Below are positions 1-8,485 of a DNA stretch of 64,000 nt, in pieces (position 1 is the stretch's first letter; each line of letters starts with the position of its first letter). A program made the position numbers and the translations under genes. The stretch is from Campylobacter hyointestinalis subsp. lawsonii. Lineage in GTDB: Bacteria; Campylobacterota; Campylobacteria; Campylobacterales; Campylobacteraceae. The notes below the pieces were generated by a model, which did no database searches, was not told the origin of the DNA, and worked only from the letters and a program-made list of their open reading frames with translations. The stretch lies in contig NZ_CP053828.1 of the NCBI RefSeq assembly GCF_013372165.1, positions 682,001 to 746,000 on the forward strand, read 5' to 3'.

Positions 1-586
1 ATATCTCTTTTCCTAATTTATCTAGGTCATCAATTTCTCTTTTTAGGCGATCAAATTGCCTATCTACAACTTGAAGCTCTTTAAATGCACTTGTGGTATT
101 CTTTTTGCAAATATTTCGATGAGAAACATCATTGATCGATGAGCATTGATCTTTTCCGCCAAATTTTACAAATAGATCCCACGCTCTTTCATCAAAATTA
201 TCAAGACTAAAACCTGTTGCTTGTGTATAAATTGTATGGCCAGTATTGTAGGCTTCATTATAAAGCTCGTTCATCTCTTTCGTGAAATTTACTATATCTC
301 TTATACCGGTTTTAGTATAAAGATCGTTTGCCCACTGCACCCTTTCATCAGCCCATTTTTTTACTTCACTAACTCTGTGCGTTGCTTCTTCGCCCCATAC
401 CTTTACTTTTTCTGCCCAGTCTTTAAGTGTTTGTGTCCATTCCATCATAAAAGTCTTTTGATTTTGTGCTAGTGCTGCACCATCTACAACTGGAATGCCA
501 GATGCAACCAAATTTGATGACAATAGTGCCACTGAAGCAGCCACAACTAAGGTCTTTTTTGTTTTATAAATAAGATTGTTTTGCAT
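1..586 (-). CDS. virB5: VirB5/TrbJ-like type IV secretion protein (partial, runs off the window)
   Basis: The reading frame begins at the ATG at 586 and is open to the window edge, giving about 195 residues with the C-terminus missing. A hydrophobic Sec signal (LVVAASVALLSSNLVA) covers roughly residues 12–27, followed by a charged, helical, Trp-rich region typical of the VirB5/TrbJ minor pilus-tip family. It starts 9 bp after the virB3/4 stop, with GGAT upstream. The gene order virB2–virB3/4–virB5 matches Campylobacter plasmid and island T4SS clusters. VirB5 proteins sit at the pilus tip and help contact the recipient cell. Family assignment rests on position and features more than on sequence conservation. 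Confidence 0.75.
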   Translation of the reverse strand, partial: MQNNLIYKTKKTLVVAASVALLSSNLVASGIPVVDGAALAQNQKTFMMEWTQTLKDWAEKVKVWGEEATHRVSEVKKWADERVQWANDLYTKTGIRDIVNFTKEMNELYNEAYNTGHTIYTQATGFSLDNFDERAWDLFVKFGGKDQCSSINDVSHRNICKKNTTSAFKELQVVDRQFDRLKREIDDLDKLGKEI

Positions 587-595
587 TTTTTATCC

Positions 596-3385
596 TTAAA
601 ATCTGTATAGCTCTTTTACGAGCTGATATTTTTCATCATAGCCAATATTCATAGCATTGATCTTTGTTAGCTCATCTACATAGTCTTTTGAAGTAGAAAG
701 CACTCTTACCATATTTCCCAAGTGACTAAGATTGATTTTTGCAATCGCCCTGTAATCAACTCCCTTTTTGATTAAAAATTCATATTTTTCAGGTATTGTT
801 GTTTTTACAAATTGATATTCGGCTTCACTCATATTCAGGACTCTACAATAATCATCTTCTTTGGCTTTTGGATTACTGAGTAGTAAAATAGTTTCACTTT
901 GCTCCATTATCGCTGTGCCTATATCTGATTTTGCTATATCTTCCACGCTCTGAGTGCCTAAAAATAAAAAGCCGTTTTCTTTTCTAATGGTCTTTTCTTT
1001 GTTGAAAACCTCTTTGCTTACGACTGGATTTTTGAGCCAGTCCCACGCCTCATCAATGAATAAACCAAATCTACGACCATCAACCATATCAATAATACGC
1101 CACAAGATATAATAAGCAACGTATGGCGAAATTTCATCGTCGCTAAGTAAGTCTGTGCCATCTATGCCATAAACAAGAATGTTTTCATCACTAAAATCTA
1201 ATGTGTCAGTTTCATTATCAAATACCCAGCCAAACTCATTACCGATTGTCCACGCCATAAGTCTAGATTTAAGTGAGCTTGTCTCATTTTCTCCCTCTTG
1301 CAATAATTGCCAAACTCTACTTACACCGTGAGTTCTATCACTCTTTTCAAGTCTCATAACGCTATCTACAGCTAAATTTAATTGCTCCTCGTCTCTTGTT
1401 GTTAGCATTAGATGGGTTTGTCCGCCTTTGGTTACTAGCATTTTCATTAAAACCTTTAATCGGCGGATATTTTCAGGTGTTGCCTCGCAACAAAACGGAT
1501 TAAAGCCAGTCGGCTGACCGCTAGTTATCATCACATACTTGCCACCTATTGTCATAATGTTGCCAAGCGCACCTTTGTCTTTGTCTAAATAAAAATAGGT
1601 TGCTTTGCGCTTGTCTTTTGGTGTGCTATCTGCAAATGTTTCAAGCTCATTATATTTACACAGCATATTAAGCGTAAAGTTCATTAGCACTGTTTTTCCA
1701 CCGCCACTTTGACCAAGAACGAAAGTGTTTGCCAAAACATCATTTTTACCAAATTCATCTTTTTGAAAATTTGTCTTATGAATATTAAAGAAAAATGGTT
1801 GTCCGTTTGGTGTTTGCAAGATCGCTATTGCATCTCCCCACGGATTACCTTGTTGCTTTCCGCGTGGGAAATTGTGCAGTGCCATAAAACTAGCGTAGTT
1901 TTTACTAGAGATTGTATGAAGCCTAGGACGAAGCATAAAATTTGCTGGAAGTTGAGCAAAATATGTAGCTTCAAGGGCAATGTTTGCTTGAGTAGCCAAA
2001 AATCCCAAATCCTGCAATACAACTGCTATTTGATTTGCTATGCGTTCGCATTCGTTTTGTTTATCGGCATAGATTACGATAGAAAAGTGATACTCGCCAA
2101 ATATGATATCGCTTTGTAGCTCATCTAGCGCGGAACTTAGCTCTGAAATTTGACTAATTGCATCATCCTCTGCCGCCATAAGTCTTTTTTGTTGCTTGGT
2201 TAGCTCATCTCTTGCCTCTTTTTTAGAGAGTGGAGTAAAGCTTTGCGTTATTGTGTATTCAACATTTGCATACATCAAACTATCGAAAATACCGCTAAAA
2301 CTTACATTTGGATAGTCTTTTAACTCAATGGCTTTTACAAATTTTCTTGTGCCGTCGTTGTAGTTTAATTGCATAGTGTGCTGTGATGGAAAAATTTCGT
2401 TTAAATTACCGTTAAGGTAGAAGTCAAGCGGTGCATTTGGAACGCGCACTTTGGTAAATTTACCGCCTATTAGGTAGTTGTAAAGTTCAAGTTGCGAGCT
2501 AAATTTAACGCCTTCGATATCATAAACACCAAGTCTATAGGGCTTAAAATGGCTCAAATTTTGCTCTATCACGTTGCATTTTTGATTAAAACTTTTCAAA
2601 TGAGTTCTGATCTGTCGTTTTTTGGCTTCTATATTTTGGTTTTTAAAGCTCATCTTTTCGGCTCTGCTTAATGGTGAGTAGATTGCCGTAAGATAAAGTC
2701 TATTTTCTTTTAGATTATCCGCACTAAAAATTTCATAATATTTTTTTGCAAAATTCTTTAAAAACTCATTTGAAAAATACCCTTTTTGATTAACCTGTGT
2801 ATTGATCCTTGCGTTATGAAAATAAAAGCTTACATTTTCTCCTGCAAACTGACGCACGAGCATATTGAGCTTATTTTTATTCATGTCAATCAGTTCATCA
2901 TCCTCAACTTCAAATGCAATGCCATCAACACGCCAACTAGCCAAATAATCGCCTTCTTTTGTGATTACTATATTGTCTATTAATGTTTGATAAGGAATTA
3001 AATTTTCCAAATTTGCAAACTCGCTAAGTCCTACAACACTAAGTTTTGGATATTTGTTACGCAAAGATTGTTTAGAGTAGGTTGAATTTGCCATATAACT
3101 TTTACGACCATTGTAAAATTTATTTATAGCAGGAGAGCGAAAAAATCGTAGCTGCAGTCCCCAAAGCCTAAAAGCCATATCATCTTTTTTGACTAACATT
3201 TGAAAAACAAATATAGAAGGAATGATCATAACAGCTAAAAGCAAATATACATCACCAAATAGCAATTTTGCAAAAATTGCAAATAAAGCCCAGCCAAATA
3301 CCATCATCATAAAAGGCACCATAGGCACGCCAAATACCATAGGCGGACGCGTTAAAGCTTTGTATATAGGTTCGGAGACTAGCAT
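596..3385 (-). CDS. virB4: VirB3–VirB4 fusion, T4SS inner-membrane protein and ATPase
   Basis: This is a 929-residue protein if it starts at the ATG at 3385; the frame is open further upstream, but that start lies 11 bp after the virB2 stop and gives the usual VirB3 beginning (MLVSEPIYKALTRPPM). Residues about 1–90 are VirB3-like with two membrane segments; the rest is VirB4. Walker A (GQSGGGKT) is near residue 557 and Walker B (RFGLFIDEAW) near 770. VirB4 powers pilus assembly and substrate transfer at the inner membrane. The fusion is the usual arrangement in Campylobacter and several other T4SSs. The gene appears intact. Confidence 0.9.
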   Translation of the reverse strand: MLVSEPIYKALTRPPMVFGVPMVPFMMMVFGWALFAIFAKLLFGDVYLLLAVMIIPSIFVFQMLVKKDDMAFRLWGLQLRFFRSPAINKFYNGRKSYMANSTYSKQSLRNKYPKLSVVGLSEFANLENLIPYQTLIDNIVITKEGDYLASWRVDGIAFEVEDDELIDMNKNKLNMLVRQFAGENVSFYFHNARINTQVNQKGYFSNEFLKNFAKKYYEIFSADNLKENRLYLTAIYSPLSRAEKMSFKNQNIEAKKRQIRTHLKSFNQKCNVIEQNLSHFKPYRLGVYDIEGVKFSSQLELYNYLIGGKFTKVRVPNAPLDFYLNGNLNEIFPSQHTMQLNYNDGTRKFVKAIELKDYPNVSFSGIFDSLMYANVEYTITQSFTPLSKKEARDELTKQQKRLMAAEDDAISQISELSSALDELQSDIIFGEYHFSIVIYADKQNECERIANQIAVVLQDLGFLATQANIALEATYFAQLPANFMLRPRLHTISSKNYASFMALHNFPRGKQQGNPWGDAIAILQTPNGQPFFFNIHKTNFQKDEFGKNDVLANTFVLGQSGGGKTVLMNFTLNMLCKYNELETFADSTPKDKRKATYFYLDKDKGALGNIMTIGGKYVMITSGQPTGFNPFCCEATPENIRRLKVLMKMLVTKGGQTHLMLTTRDEEQLNLAVDSVMRLEKSDRTHGVSRVWQLLQEGENETSSLKSRLMAWTIGNEFGWVFDNETDTLDFSDENILVYGIDGTDLLSDDEISPYVAYYILWRIIDMVDGRRFGLFIDEAWDWLKNPVVSKEVFNKEKTIRKENGFLFLGTQSVEDIAKSDIGTAIMEQSETILLLSNPKAKEDDYCRVLNMSEAEYQFVKTTIPEKYEFLIKKGVDYRAIAKINLSHLGNMVRVLSTSKDYVDELTKINAMNIGYDEKYQLVKELYRF

Positions 3386-3396
3386 GGCAGATTGTC

Positions 3397-3756
3397 CTAC
3401 ATTAATATGCCAGCGATCATTGGTCCGCCACCAATTAAAATGCCACCCAATAGAATAGGCGATACTTCTCTTACTGTTTGACCACCCCACATAATTTTAT
3501 AGCCAGCAACCGAGAGTGCAATGGTTAAAACAAGTGCACCACCACCAGCGAGCCATCCACCAACAGTTGAGAAAAAATTATCAACCTTAGTTAAACCGGT
3601 GCCACCAGCAGCAAATACAACATTAGGAATAAGTGAGAGTGTGATAAAAGCAGAAATTTGCTTTAAACGAGAGTTTGTCTTAGAAGAGTTGGGTTTTTCT
3701 AAACGAGCGTTACGCTCCCCCCCCCCAACCATTAGGGAAGAAAAAATGTTTGTCAT
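3397..3756 (-). CDS. virB2: VirB2-like T4SS major pilin with phase-variable poly-G tract
   Basis: The 119-residue frame begins at ATG 3756, preceded by AAGGAG and a TATAAT box at 3790–3795. The order is a short leader, a glycine triplet encoded by G10, a signal peptide (about residues 32–50, ending VVFAAGG), and two hydrophobic segments rich in Gly, as in VirB2 pilins. No ATG, GTG or TTG occurs between the G tract and the signal peptide, so every possible start lies upstream of the tract and any slip of one base would abolish the pilin. In this sequence the frame is ON. The unusual N-terminal extension is about 30 residues. Confidence 0.85.
   Translation of the reverse strand: MTNIFSSLMVGGGERNARLEKPNSSKTNSRLKQISAFITLSLIPNVVFAAGGTGLTKVDNFFSTVGGWLAGGGALVLTIALSVAGYKIMWGGQTVREVSPILLGGILIGGGPMIAGILM
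3717..3726 (-). repeat. G10 homopolymer tract within virB2 (contingency tract)
   Basis: Ten consecutive C on the + strand are read as codons 11–13 plus the next base of virB2. G/C runs of 8 or more are the standard slipped-strand phase-variation device in Campylobacter. Here the tract is intragenic and upstream of the signal peptide. Confidence 0.85.
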
Positions 3757-3829
3757 ATTTTGGTATCTCCTTTATAAAATTGACAACGAATTATAACATA
3801 TTTTTAAATAAAATAATATAAAAATATGA

Positions 3830-3970
3830 AAATTACTTGTCTTTGTAGTGTGAGCCGCACTGGAAAAATAGATAGTCTCGTTTGCTATTTGATAAACGAT
3901 CCTATTCTTAGTATCTATGCGTCTGCTATAATATTCTGACAAATTTGATTAAAACATCTAAAGTTTTCAT
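3830..3970 (-). pseudogene. Decayed Txe/YoeB-like toxin gene
   Basis: An ATG at 3970 with a strong GGGAGG site opens a frame that stops after 14 codons. The next frame continues with YYSRRIDTKNRIVYQI, which resembles the YSRRI..KHRLVY core of Txe/YoeB ribosome-dependent mRNA interferases, and the distal part is divergent. I infer a frameshifted toxin remnant. No matching antitoxin is visible beside it. The match covers only the central motif, so the assignment is tentative. Confidence 0.35.
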
Positions 3971-4082
3971 CTTGACCTCCCTTCGTTTAGATTTAAAAGA
4001 TACATTTTTATTGTATTTTTTTTAAAAAATAAGTATATTTTTATGAATTTTTATATATAATAATGAAAAATAAAGGATAAAG

Positions 4083-4307
4083 ATGGATATACAAACATTT
4101 GAAACAAAATTAAACGAGTTAAATTTAACAAAAAAAGAGTTTGCAAATATGGTTGGAGCTGTTTATAACGGCGTTGTGAACTGGAATACAAAGGGAGAAA
4201 CGCCAAAGTGGGTTGATAGCTGGTTAGAAAACTACGAAAAAAGCAAAACCTTAGATGAGCTTTTAAACATTATTAAAAAGTATGAAAAGCCCATTAAAGG
4301 GCTTTAA
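4083..4307 (+). CDS. Small helix-turn-helix-like protein of mobile-element type
   Basis: This 74-residue protein starts at an ATG after an AAAGGATAAAG ribosome site. Residues about 13–45 (LTKKEFANMVGAVYNGVVNW) look like a minimal helix-turn-helix, followed by a conserved-looking PKWVDSWLENY stretch. It resembles small DNA-binding proteins of Campylobacter islands and phages. A hairpin (AAAGCCC/GGGCTTT, 4286–4306) overlaps its last codons and stop and probably serves as terminator. The target is unknown; a regulatory role in the island is an inference. Confidence 0.6.
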   Translation: MDIQTFETKLNELNLTKKEFANMVGAVYNGVVNWNTKGETPKWVDSWLENYEKSKTLDELLNIIKKYEKPIKGL

Positions 4308-4324
4308 ACACTATTTAAATCGCT

Positions 4325-4417
4325 AATGTGGTACCCCACGAAGTGGGGCTTTAGTTTGATTAAACTTTTCTAAAGTTTATCGCAAAGGTCGGCTCTGCTG
4401 ACCTGCGAAGTCAAATG
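4325..4417. repeat. Multi-hairpin dispersed element, copy A (with a paralogous empty site)
   Basis: Stem 1 pairs 4334–4339 with 4343–4348 (CCCCAC/GTGGGG). A CTTTAG box (4349–4354) is followed by a small AGTTT/AAACT hairpin. Stem 3 pairs 4387–4393 with 4397–4403, and is closed by CGCA (4381–4384) with TGCG (4404–4407). The flanks on both sides match a locus at 35.54–35.66 kb in which only TTA stands at this position, so the element looks inserted here. It also supplies the stop codon of the pseudogene on its right. Confidence 0.7.
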
Positions 4418-4744
4418 AAATTTGCTTTGATATACTCTAGCGCGTCTATAAATGAGCCTTGAAATTTGGTTATTTCTTTATCGTTTTTAAGCACGAAAAA
4501 TTCACAAATTTCGCTCATTATCTTATCATTTTTAGATATTTTTATATCATCATCGCTCATAGATACATCAAAAAAGCCCATAATCAAGCCGTTTCTAACG
4601 CAAACCGTGGCAAATAAATATTTATATGCACGCTTTTTATCATAATCTTTAATATGCCGTTACTAACCTATCGCCGTCAAATACCATATAGTAACCGTTT
4701 TGGCTTATTTTGTCAAAATTAGATTGTATTTTTATAACTTTCAA
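4411..4744 (-). pseudogene. Frameshifted mobile-element gene, paralogue of the remnant at 35.56 kb
   Basis: Reading leftwards from a TTG near 4744, one frame gives NGYYMVFDGDRLVTAY then stops; the adjacent frame continues IKDYDKKRAYKYLF and ends with GSFIDALEYIKANF. The continuity of the two pieces points to one small protein broken by a single frameshift. The C-terminal block is nearly identical to that of the remnant at 35560–35740. Its function is unknown. Copy A of the hairpin element forms its 3' end. Confidence 0.5.
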
Positions 4745-4759
4745 AAGCTTTTTATTGCA

Positions 4760-5230
4760 CTTTGGGTTTTTTAAGCAGTAAAAAACCCAAACAATCTATT
4801 AAAAAAAGCCGATAGAATGGGCTCTTTGAAATATATTGATTAGAATTTGCATTTTTTATTTTTGCTTAAAGTACTTACAAGTGCTTAAAATAGGTAACAT
4901 TGTAATTAAAAAACCATTAAAAAAACCGAAAGAAAATTTTTTAACCTTAAGAGATTTTGGGCAAATTTAGGCATTTTTTAAGCAAAAATAATTCTTAAAT
5001 AGATTTTTTAGCTTAAATGAAAATATGAATTTCAACTTTTTACTATGTTTTAATACCGATATTATCGTGCTTTGAAGCGTTTTAAGTATTTCTATACACG
5101 CACCTAGAAATTTAAAAAACCGAGAAATAGAGTTATGTAAAAGCCGTATTTTGGCTATTTTACTTTTTTACAATAGCTAAAAAATAGTAAAAAAAACCAT
5201 TAAAAAACCCAAGAGAATTTTATTAAGCTT
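4760..5230. other. Intergenic region with three imperfect direct repeats
   Basis: I see no credible gene here. Three related 20-bp segments of form ATTAAAAAAnCCnAnAGAAT occur at 4798–4818, 4916–4938 and 5199–5219. They lie on the 3' side of the integrase gene. They could be recombinase arm sites, iteron-like sites or decayed copies of one sequence; the sequence alone does not decide. Confidence 0.35.
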
Positions 5231-5270
5231 TATTGAATATTTTTTAAAAACTTAAAAATAAAAATTAGTT

Positions 5271-6524
5271 TTATATAAATTTGACAATAGAATTTAGATA
5301 ATCTGCATACCATTGCATTAATATTCTGTTTTGCTCTAGTGTAGCCGTTCGTCTTTCGTAGGCGTATTTTACGGCGTTTGGTTCTGTGTGGGCTAGTGCG
5401 TTTTCTATTGTCTTTTCGCTTATACCTAGTCTTGCAAGCTCTGTAAAATGCAAGGAACAAATCGTCTTAAATGTGGCTCTAAATCCGTGAGCGCAAGCCC
5501 TTGAGTGATATTTGTCTTTTGATCCTAAATTTCTTATAGCCTTGCTTATACTATCTCTGCTTATATGCCCTGTCTTTGTAACAGCAGGAAATACAAAATC
5601 GCTTTGTATCGGCGTATATTGTCTTTGTTCCAGTAGTATTGATAAGGCTTGTTTGCTGAGGGCAATTTGGTGGGCGTGCCGCATTTTCATCTCAAGCGGT
5701 GGTATGCTCCAAATTTCTGTTTTTAAATTTATGTGCTCCCACTTCATATTTGCCGTGTTTGATGGTCGATTTACGCATAAAATTTGAAGCATTAGAGCTC
5801 TTTTGGTTTGTAGATCCATTCTACTATCATCTCTTAGATCTGTCAAAAACTCTTTTAAATCAGTTTCACTGGTAATTGCTGGATATCTTGTATCTATGCC
5901 GTTTCTAAGGCTAAAGTTATTAGACGTTGGGAATTCATCGTGTAAAGCCTTGCAAGGATTGTAGTCTATATATCTATCCTTAATGGCATTTTCGTAGAGT
6001 GAATTTAACGTATTGATTATTCGGTGTATCGTTTCCAGTCTTGACTTTTTTGGATTGTGTGGATTAAAAAGCGGCATTAATATATTTTTTAGATCATTAA
6101 ATTTAATATCCTTTATATCGATATTTCCAAATTTAGGCAGTATATAGGTTTTCATTCTAGATTTGACTTTATCCAAATATGTCTTATCCAGCTGATCTAT
6201 CTTCTCTTTTTTGTCGATATATTTTTCAAAGAGCGCGGTCAGTTGATACTTATCTTTTGACCTTACAAAACCATTTTCAAATTTCTTGATAAGCTCCATA
6301 GCATCTCTTCTAGCCTCTGCAACGCTGTAAATGCCATCTCTAAATTCTTTTAATTTAAAATGATTTATGTTTTTGTATTGTATAACAAATATCTTCAAGC
6401 CACTTGGATAGACTTTTATGTATAGCTCTTTTGGATTGCCTACTGCTTTTTTGTATATTTTATTGGTTGGCAATAAACCCCTAATGTCTTTATCGTATAA
6501 ATTTGCTGTTGATATTTTTGGCAT
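5271..6524 (-). CDS. Tyrosine recombinase (P4-type integrase) of the island
   Basis: This 417-residue protein has an N-terminal DUF4102-type arm-binding region (about 1–95), a SAM-like core-binding domain (about 100–190) and a C-terminal catalytic domain. Catalytic residues are visible: the first Arg in NRPSNTANMKW, the HGFR box near residue 345, and LAHTEPNAVKYAYER, which carries the second His and the nucleophilic Tyr. It catalyses site-specific integration and excision. It is transcribed away from the tRNA-Met gene whose 3' end lies about 195 bp upstream of its start, the classic arrangement for islands using a tRNA attB. It appears intact. Confidence 0.92.
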   Translation of the reverse strand: MPKISTANLYDKDIRGLLPTNKIYKKAVGNPKELYIKVYPSGLKIFVIQYKNINHFKLKEFRDGIYSVAEARRDAMELIKKFENGFVRSKDKYQLTALFEKYIDKKEKIDQLDKTYLDKVKSRMKTYILPKFGNIDIKDIKFNDLKNILMPLFNPHNPKKSRLETIHRIINTLNSLYENAIKDRYIDYNPCKALHDEFPTSNNFSLRNGIDTRYPAITSETDLKEFLTDLRDDSRMDLQTKRALMLQILCVNRPSNTANMKWEHINLKTEIWSIPPLEMKMRHAHQIALSKQALSILLEQRQYTPIQSDFVFPAVTKTGHISRDSISKAIRNLGSKDKYHSRACAHGFRATFKTICSLHFTELARLGISEKTIENALAHTEPNAVKYAYERRTATLEQNRILMQWYADYLNSIVKFI

Positions 6525-6718
6525 TTTTACCCTCTAAAAAATAAAATTACCTTTATAAGATATGAATTACCTTATAAATAACCTTAATGATTTGGAAGCA
6601 ATTGTATAGTAAAAAGAATTAAAAAGAAGTAAACGATGAGTTTTAGCCCTAAAAATCGGAATTAAAAGGAAGTAAAAGTAATTAAATGGAAGTAGCTGTA
6701 ATCAAAGAAAAGATATAA

Positions 6719-6795
6719 TGGTGGGTTTACCAGGACTCGAACCTGGGACCATCCGGTTATGAGCCGGATGCTCTAACCAACTGAGCTATAAACCC
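6719..6795 (-). tRNA. tRNA-Met (CAT anticodon), island integration site
   Basis: A 77-nt cloverleaf on the minus strand has acceptor GGGTTTA/TAAACCC, anticodon loop CTCATAA and an encoded CCA. The anticodon CAT could also belong to a tRNA-Ile with modified lysidine, but the overall sequence fits elongator Met. The 3' end faces the integrase, so the attachment core is expected in the 3' half of this gene. Confidence 0.88.
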
Positions 6796-6862
6796 ACTGG
6801 AATTTAAGTTGGAATTATATATCTTTTTTACTTAATAAATACTTAACTCCAGCTTCTTTTCG

Positions 6863-8377
6863 TTAAAGCTTATTTTCGCTTCTTTGCTTCATTTTATCGA
6901 ATTCTTCATCTATCACAGATAAATTTGGCTCACGTGACATTTTTTTTATCATATTGTTATATTTATTTACAATAGCTATAGTCGTACAAGCAAATATAAA
7001 TCCAGGAAGAAGCTCATAAACTACATCGCTAAGACCAAAAATTATCCACAATAATACAGTTACGCCACCAACCACCATACCGCAAAGCGCAGAAAGTGCG
7101 CTCATATGACGAGAGTATAAACTAAACAAAAGTACCGGACCAAAACTAGCTCCAAATCCAGCCCACGCATTTCCCACTACTCCAAGAACAGTATCAGTAG
7201 AATTAAACGCTATAAAAGTAGCAGTTATCGCCACTATGACAACGGCGAAACGACCGACTAAAACTTGAGTCGTTTGGCTAACTTCTTTTTTATAAAAGGC
7301 AAATATAAAATCCTTTGTAATAGAACTAGCACTTACTAAAAGCTGACTAGATATAGTGCTCATGATAGCTGCCAAAACAGCAGATATGATCACGCCAACT
7401 ATAAATGGATGAAACAATACTTCTCCTAGCTTTAAAAACACAGTTTCAGGATCTTTTAAAGGCATTCCTATTTGATTGAAATACACAAAGCCTATAAGTC
7501 CGCTAGCCATAGCTCCGATAAGTCCTAAAACCATCCACGACATACCGATAAATCTAGCTTTATCTAGCTCTTTAGAATTTCTTATAGCCATAAATCTGAC
7601 TATTATATGAGGTTGTCCAAAATACCCAAGCCCCCAAGCAAGCAGCCCTAATATACCAAGAAAAGTCTGTCCGGCAAATAAATTTAAATGATCTTGATTA
7701 GCGGCGGTACTATATTTATTTAATTCGCTAAAGAAATTTTCTCCATCAGGTATATTTAAATTTAAAAAAGCAACTACTGGTATCAAAACAAGCACTAAAA
7801 ACATAAGAGTGCCTTGAAACGCATCTGTTAAACAGACCGCTTTAAATCCGCCAAAAAATGTATAAAACACGACTATAAAAAGTGTAAAAATCGCTCCTAA
7901 GCTAAAATTTAGTCCGAAAAAGCTCTCAAAAGTTTTACCACCTGCAATTATCCCGCTACTTACATAAAGCGTGAAAAATATGAGTATAAATACGCCAGAT
8001 ATTATACGCAAAACTTTCGTTCTATCTTTAAATCTATTTTCCAAGAAATCTGGTATAGTTATGCTATCACTCGCTACTTCGGTATAAATTCTTATGCGTT
8101 TTGCAAGGTATTTATAGTTTGCCCATGCTCCAATGCTAAGCCCGATAGCTATCCACATATTTGCTATACCACTTAGATACAAAGCCCCTGGTAATCCTAA
8201 AAGCATCCAACCGCTCATATCGCTAGCTCCGGCACTTAGCGCAGTCATCACAGGGCCTAAGCTTCTATTATCTAGTAGATATTCATTTAAACTTGAACGC
8301 TTATTATAAGATATACGACCTATGATAAGCAAAACACCAAAGTATAGTGCGATCGCTATATAAACACTAAAACTCAT
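6863..8377 (-). CDS. putP: Sodium/proline symporter
   Basis: The protein is about 504 residues with 13 predicted membrane segments and belongs to the sodium:solute symporter family. Characteristic stretches include GASDMSGWMLLGLPGA near residue 50, which contributes to sodium and proline binding, and RFMAIRNSKELDKARFIGM. A TTG start 10 codons upstream is possible, but the ATG at 8377 has GGGGGT just upstream and gives the usual MSF… beginning. It would import proline with Na+. No putA gene is adjacent. A strongly AT intergenic region separates it from the divergent ABC operon. Confidence 0.9.
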   Translation of the reverse strand: MSFSVYIAIALYFGVLLIIGRISYNKRSSLNEYLLDNRSLGPVMTALSAGASDMSGWMLLGLPGALYLSGIANMWIAIGLSIGAWANYKYLAKRIRIYTEVASDSITIPDFLENRFKDRTKVLRIISGVFILIFFTLYVSSGIIAGGKTFESFFGLNFSLGAIFTLFIVVFYTFFGGFKAVCLTDAFQGTLMFLVLVLIPVVAFLNLNIPDGENFFSELNKYSTAANQDHLNLFAGQTFLGILGLLAWGLGYFGQPHIIVRFMAIRNSKELDKARFIGMSWMVLGLIGAMASGLIGFVYFNQIGMPLKDPETVFLKLGEVLFHPFIVGVIISAVLAAIMSTISSQLLVSASSITKDFIFAFYKKEVSQTTQVLVGRFAVVIVAITATFIAFNSTDTVLGVVGNAWAGFGASFGPVLLFSLYSRHMSALSALCGMVVGGVTVLLWIIFGLSDVVYELLPGFIFACTTIAIVNKYNNMIKKMSREPNLSVIDEEFDKMKQRSENKL

Positions 8378-8485
8378 CAAAACCCCCGATATAATAACAT
8401 TTGGCAATTCTATCTAATTTAAGTTTAAAAATATATATTTTTTTGTATAATTTAGGCTTATTCTAAATTTAAGCAAGGTTTTGTA

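Noticed and set aside
3222-3490. Upstream extension of the virB3/4 frame to 3490
   Set aside because: The first 35 codons overlap virB2 in another frame; the start at 3385 gives the standard VirB3 N-terminus.
8405-8407. TTG start for putP
   Set aside because: The ATG at 8377 has a better ribosome site and matches family length.
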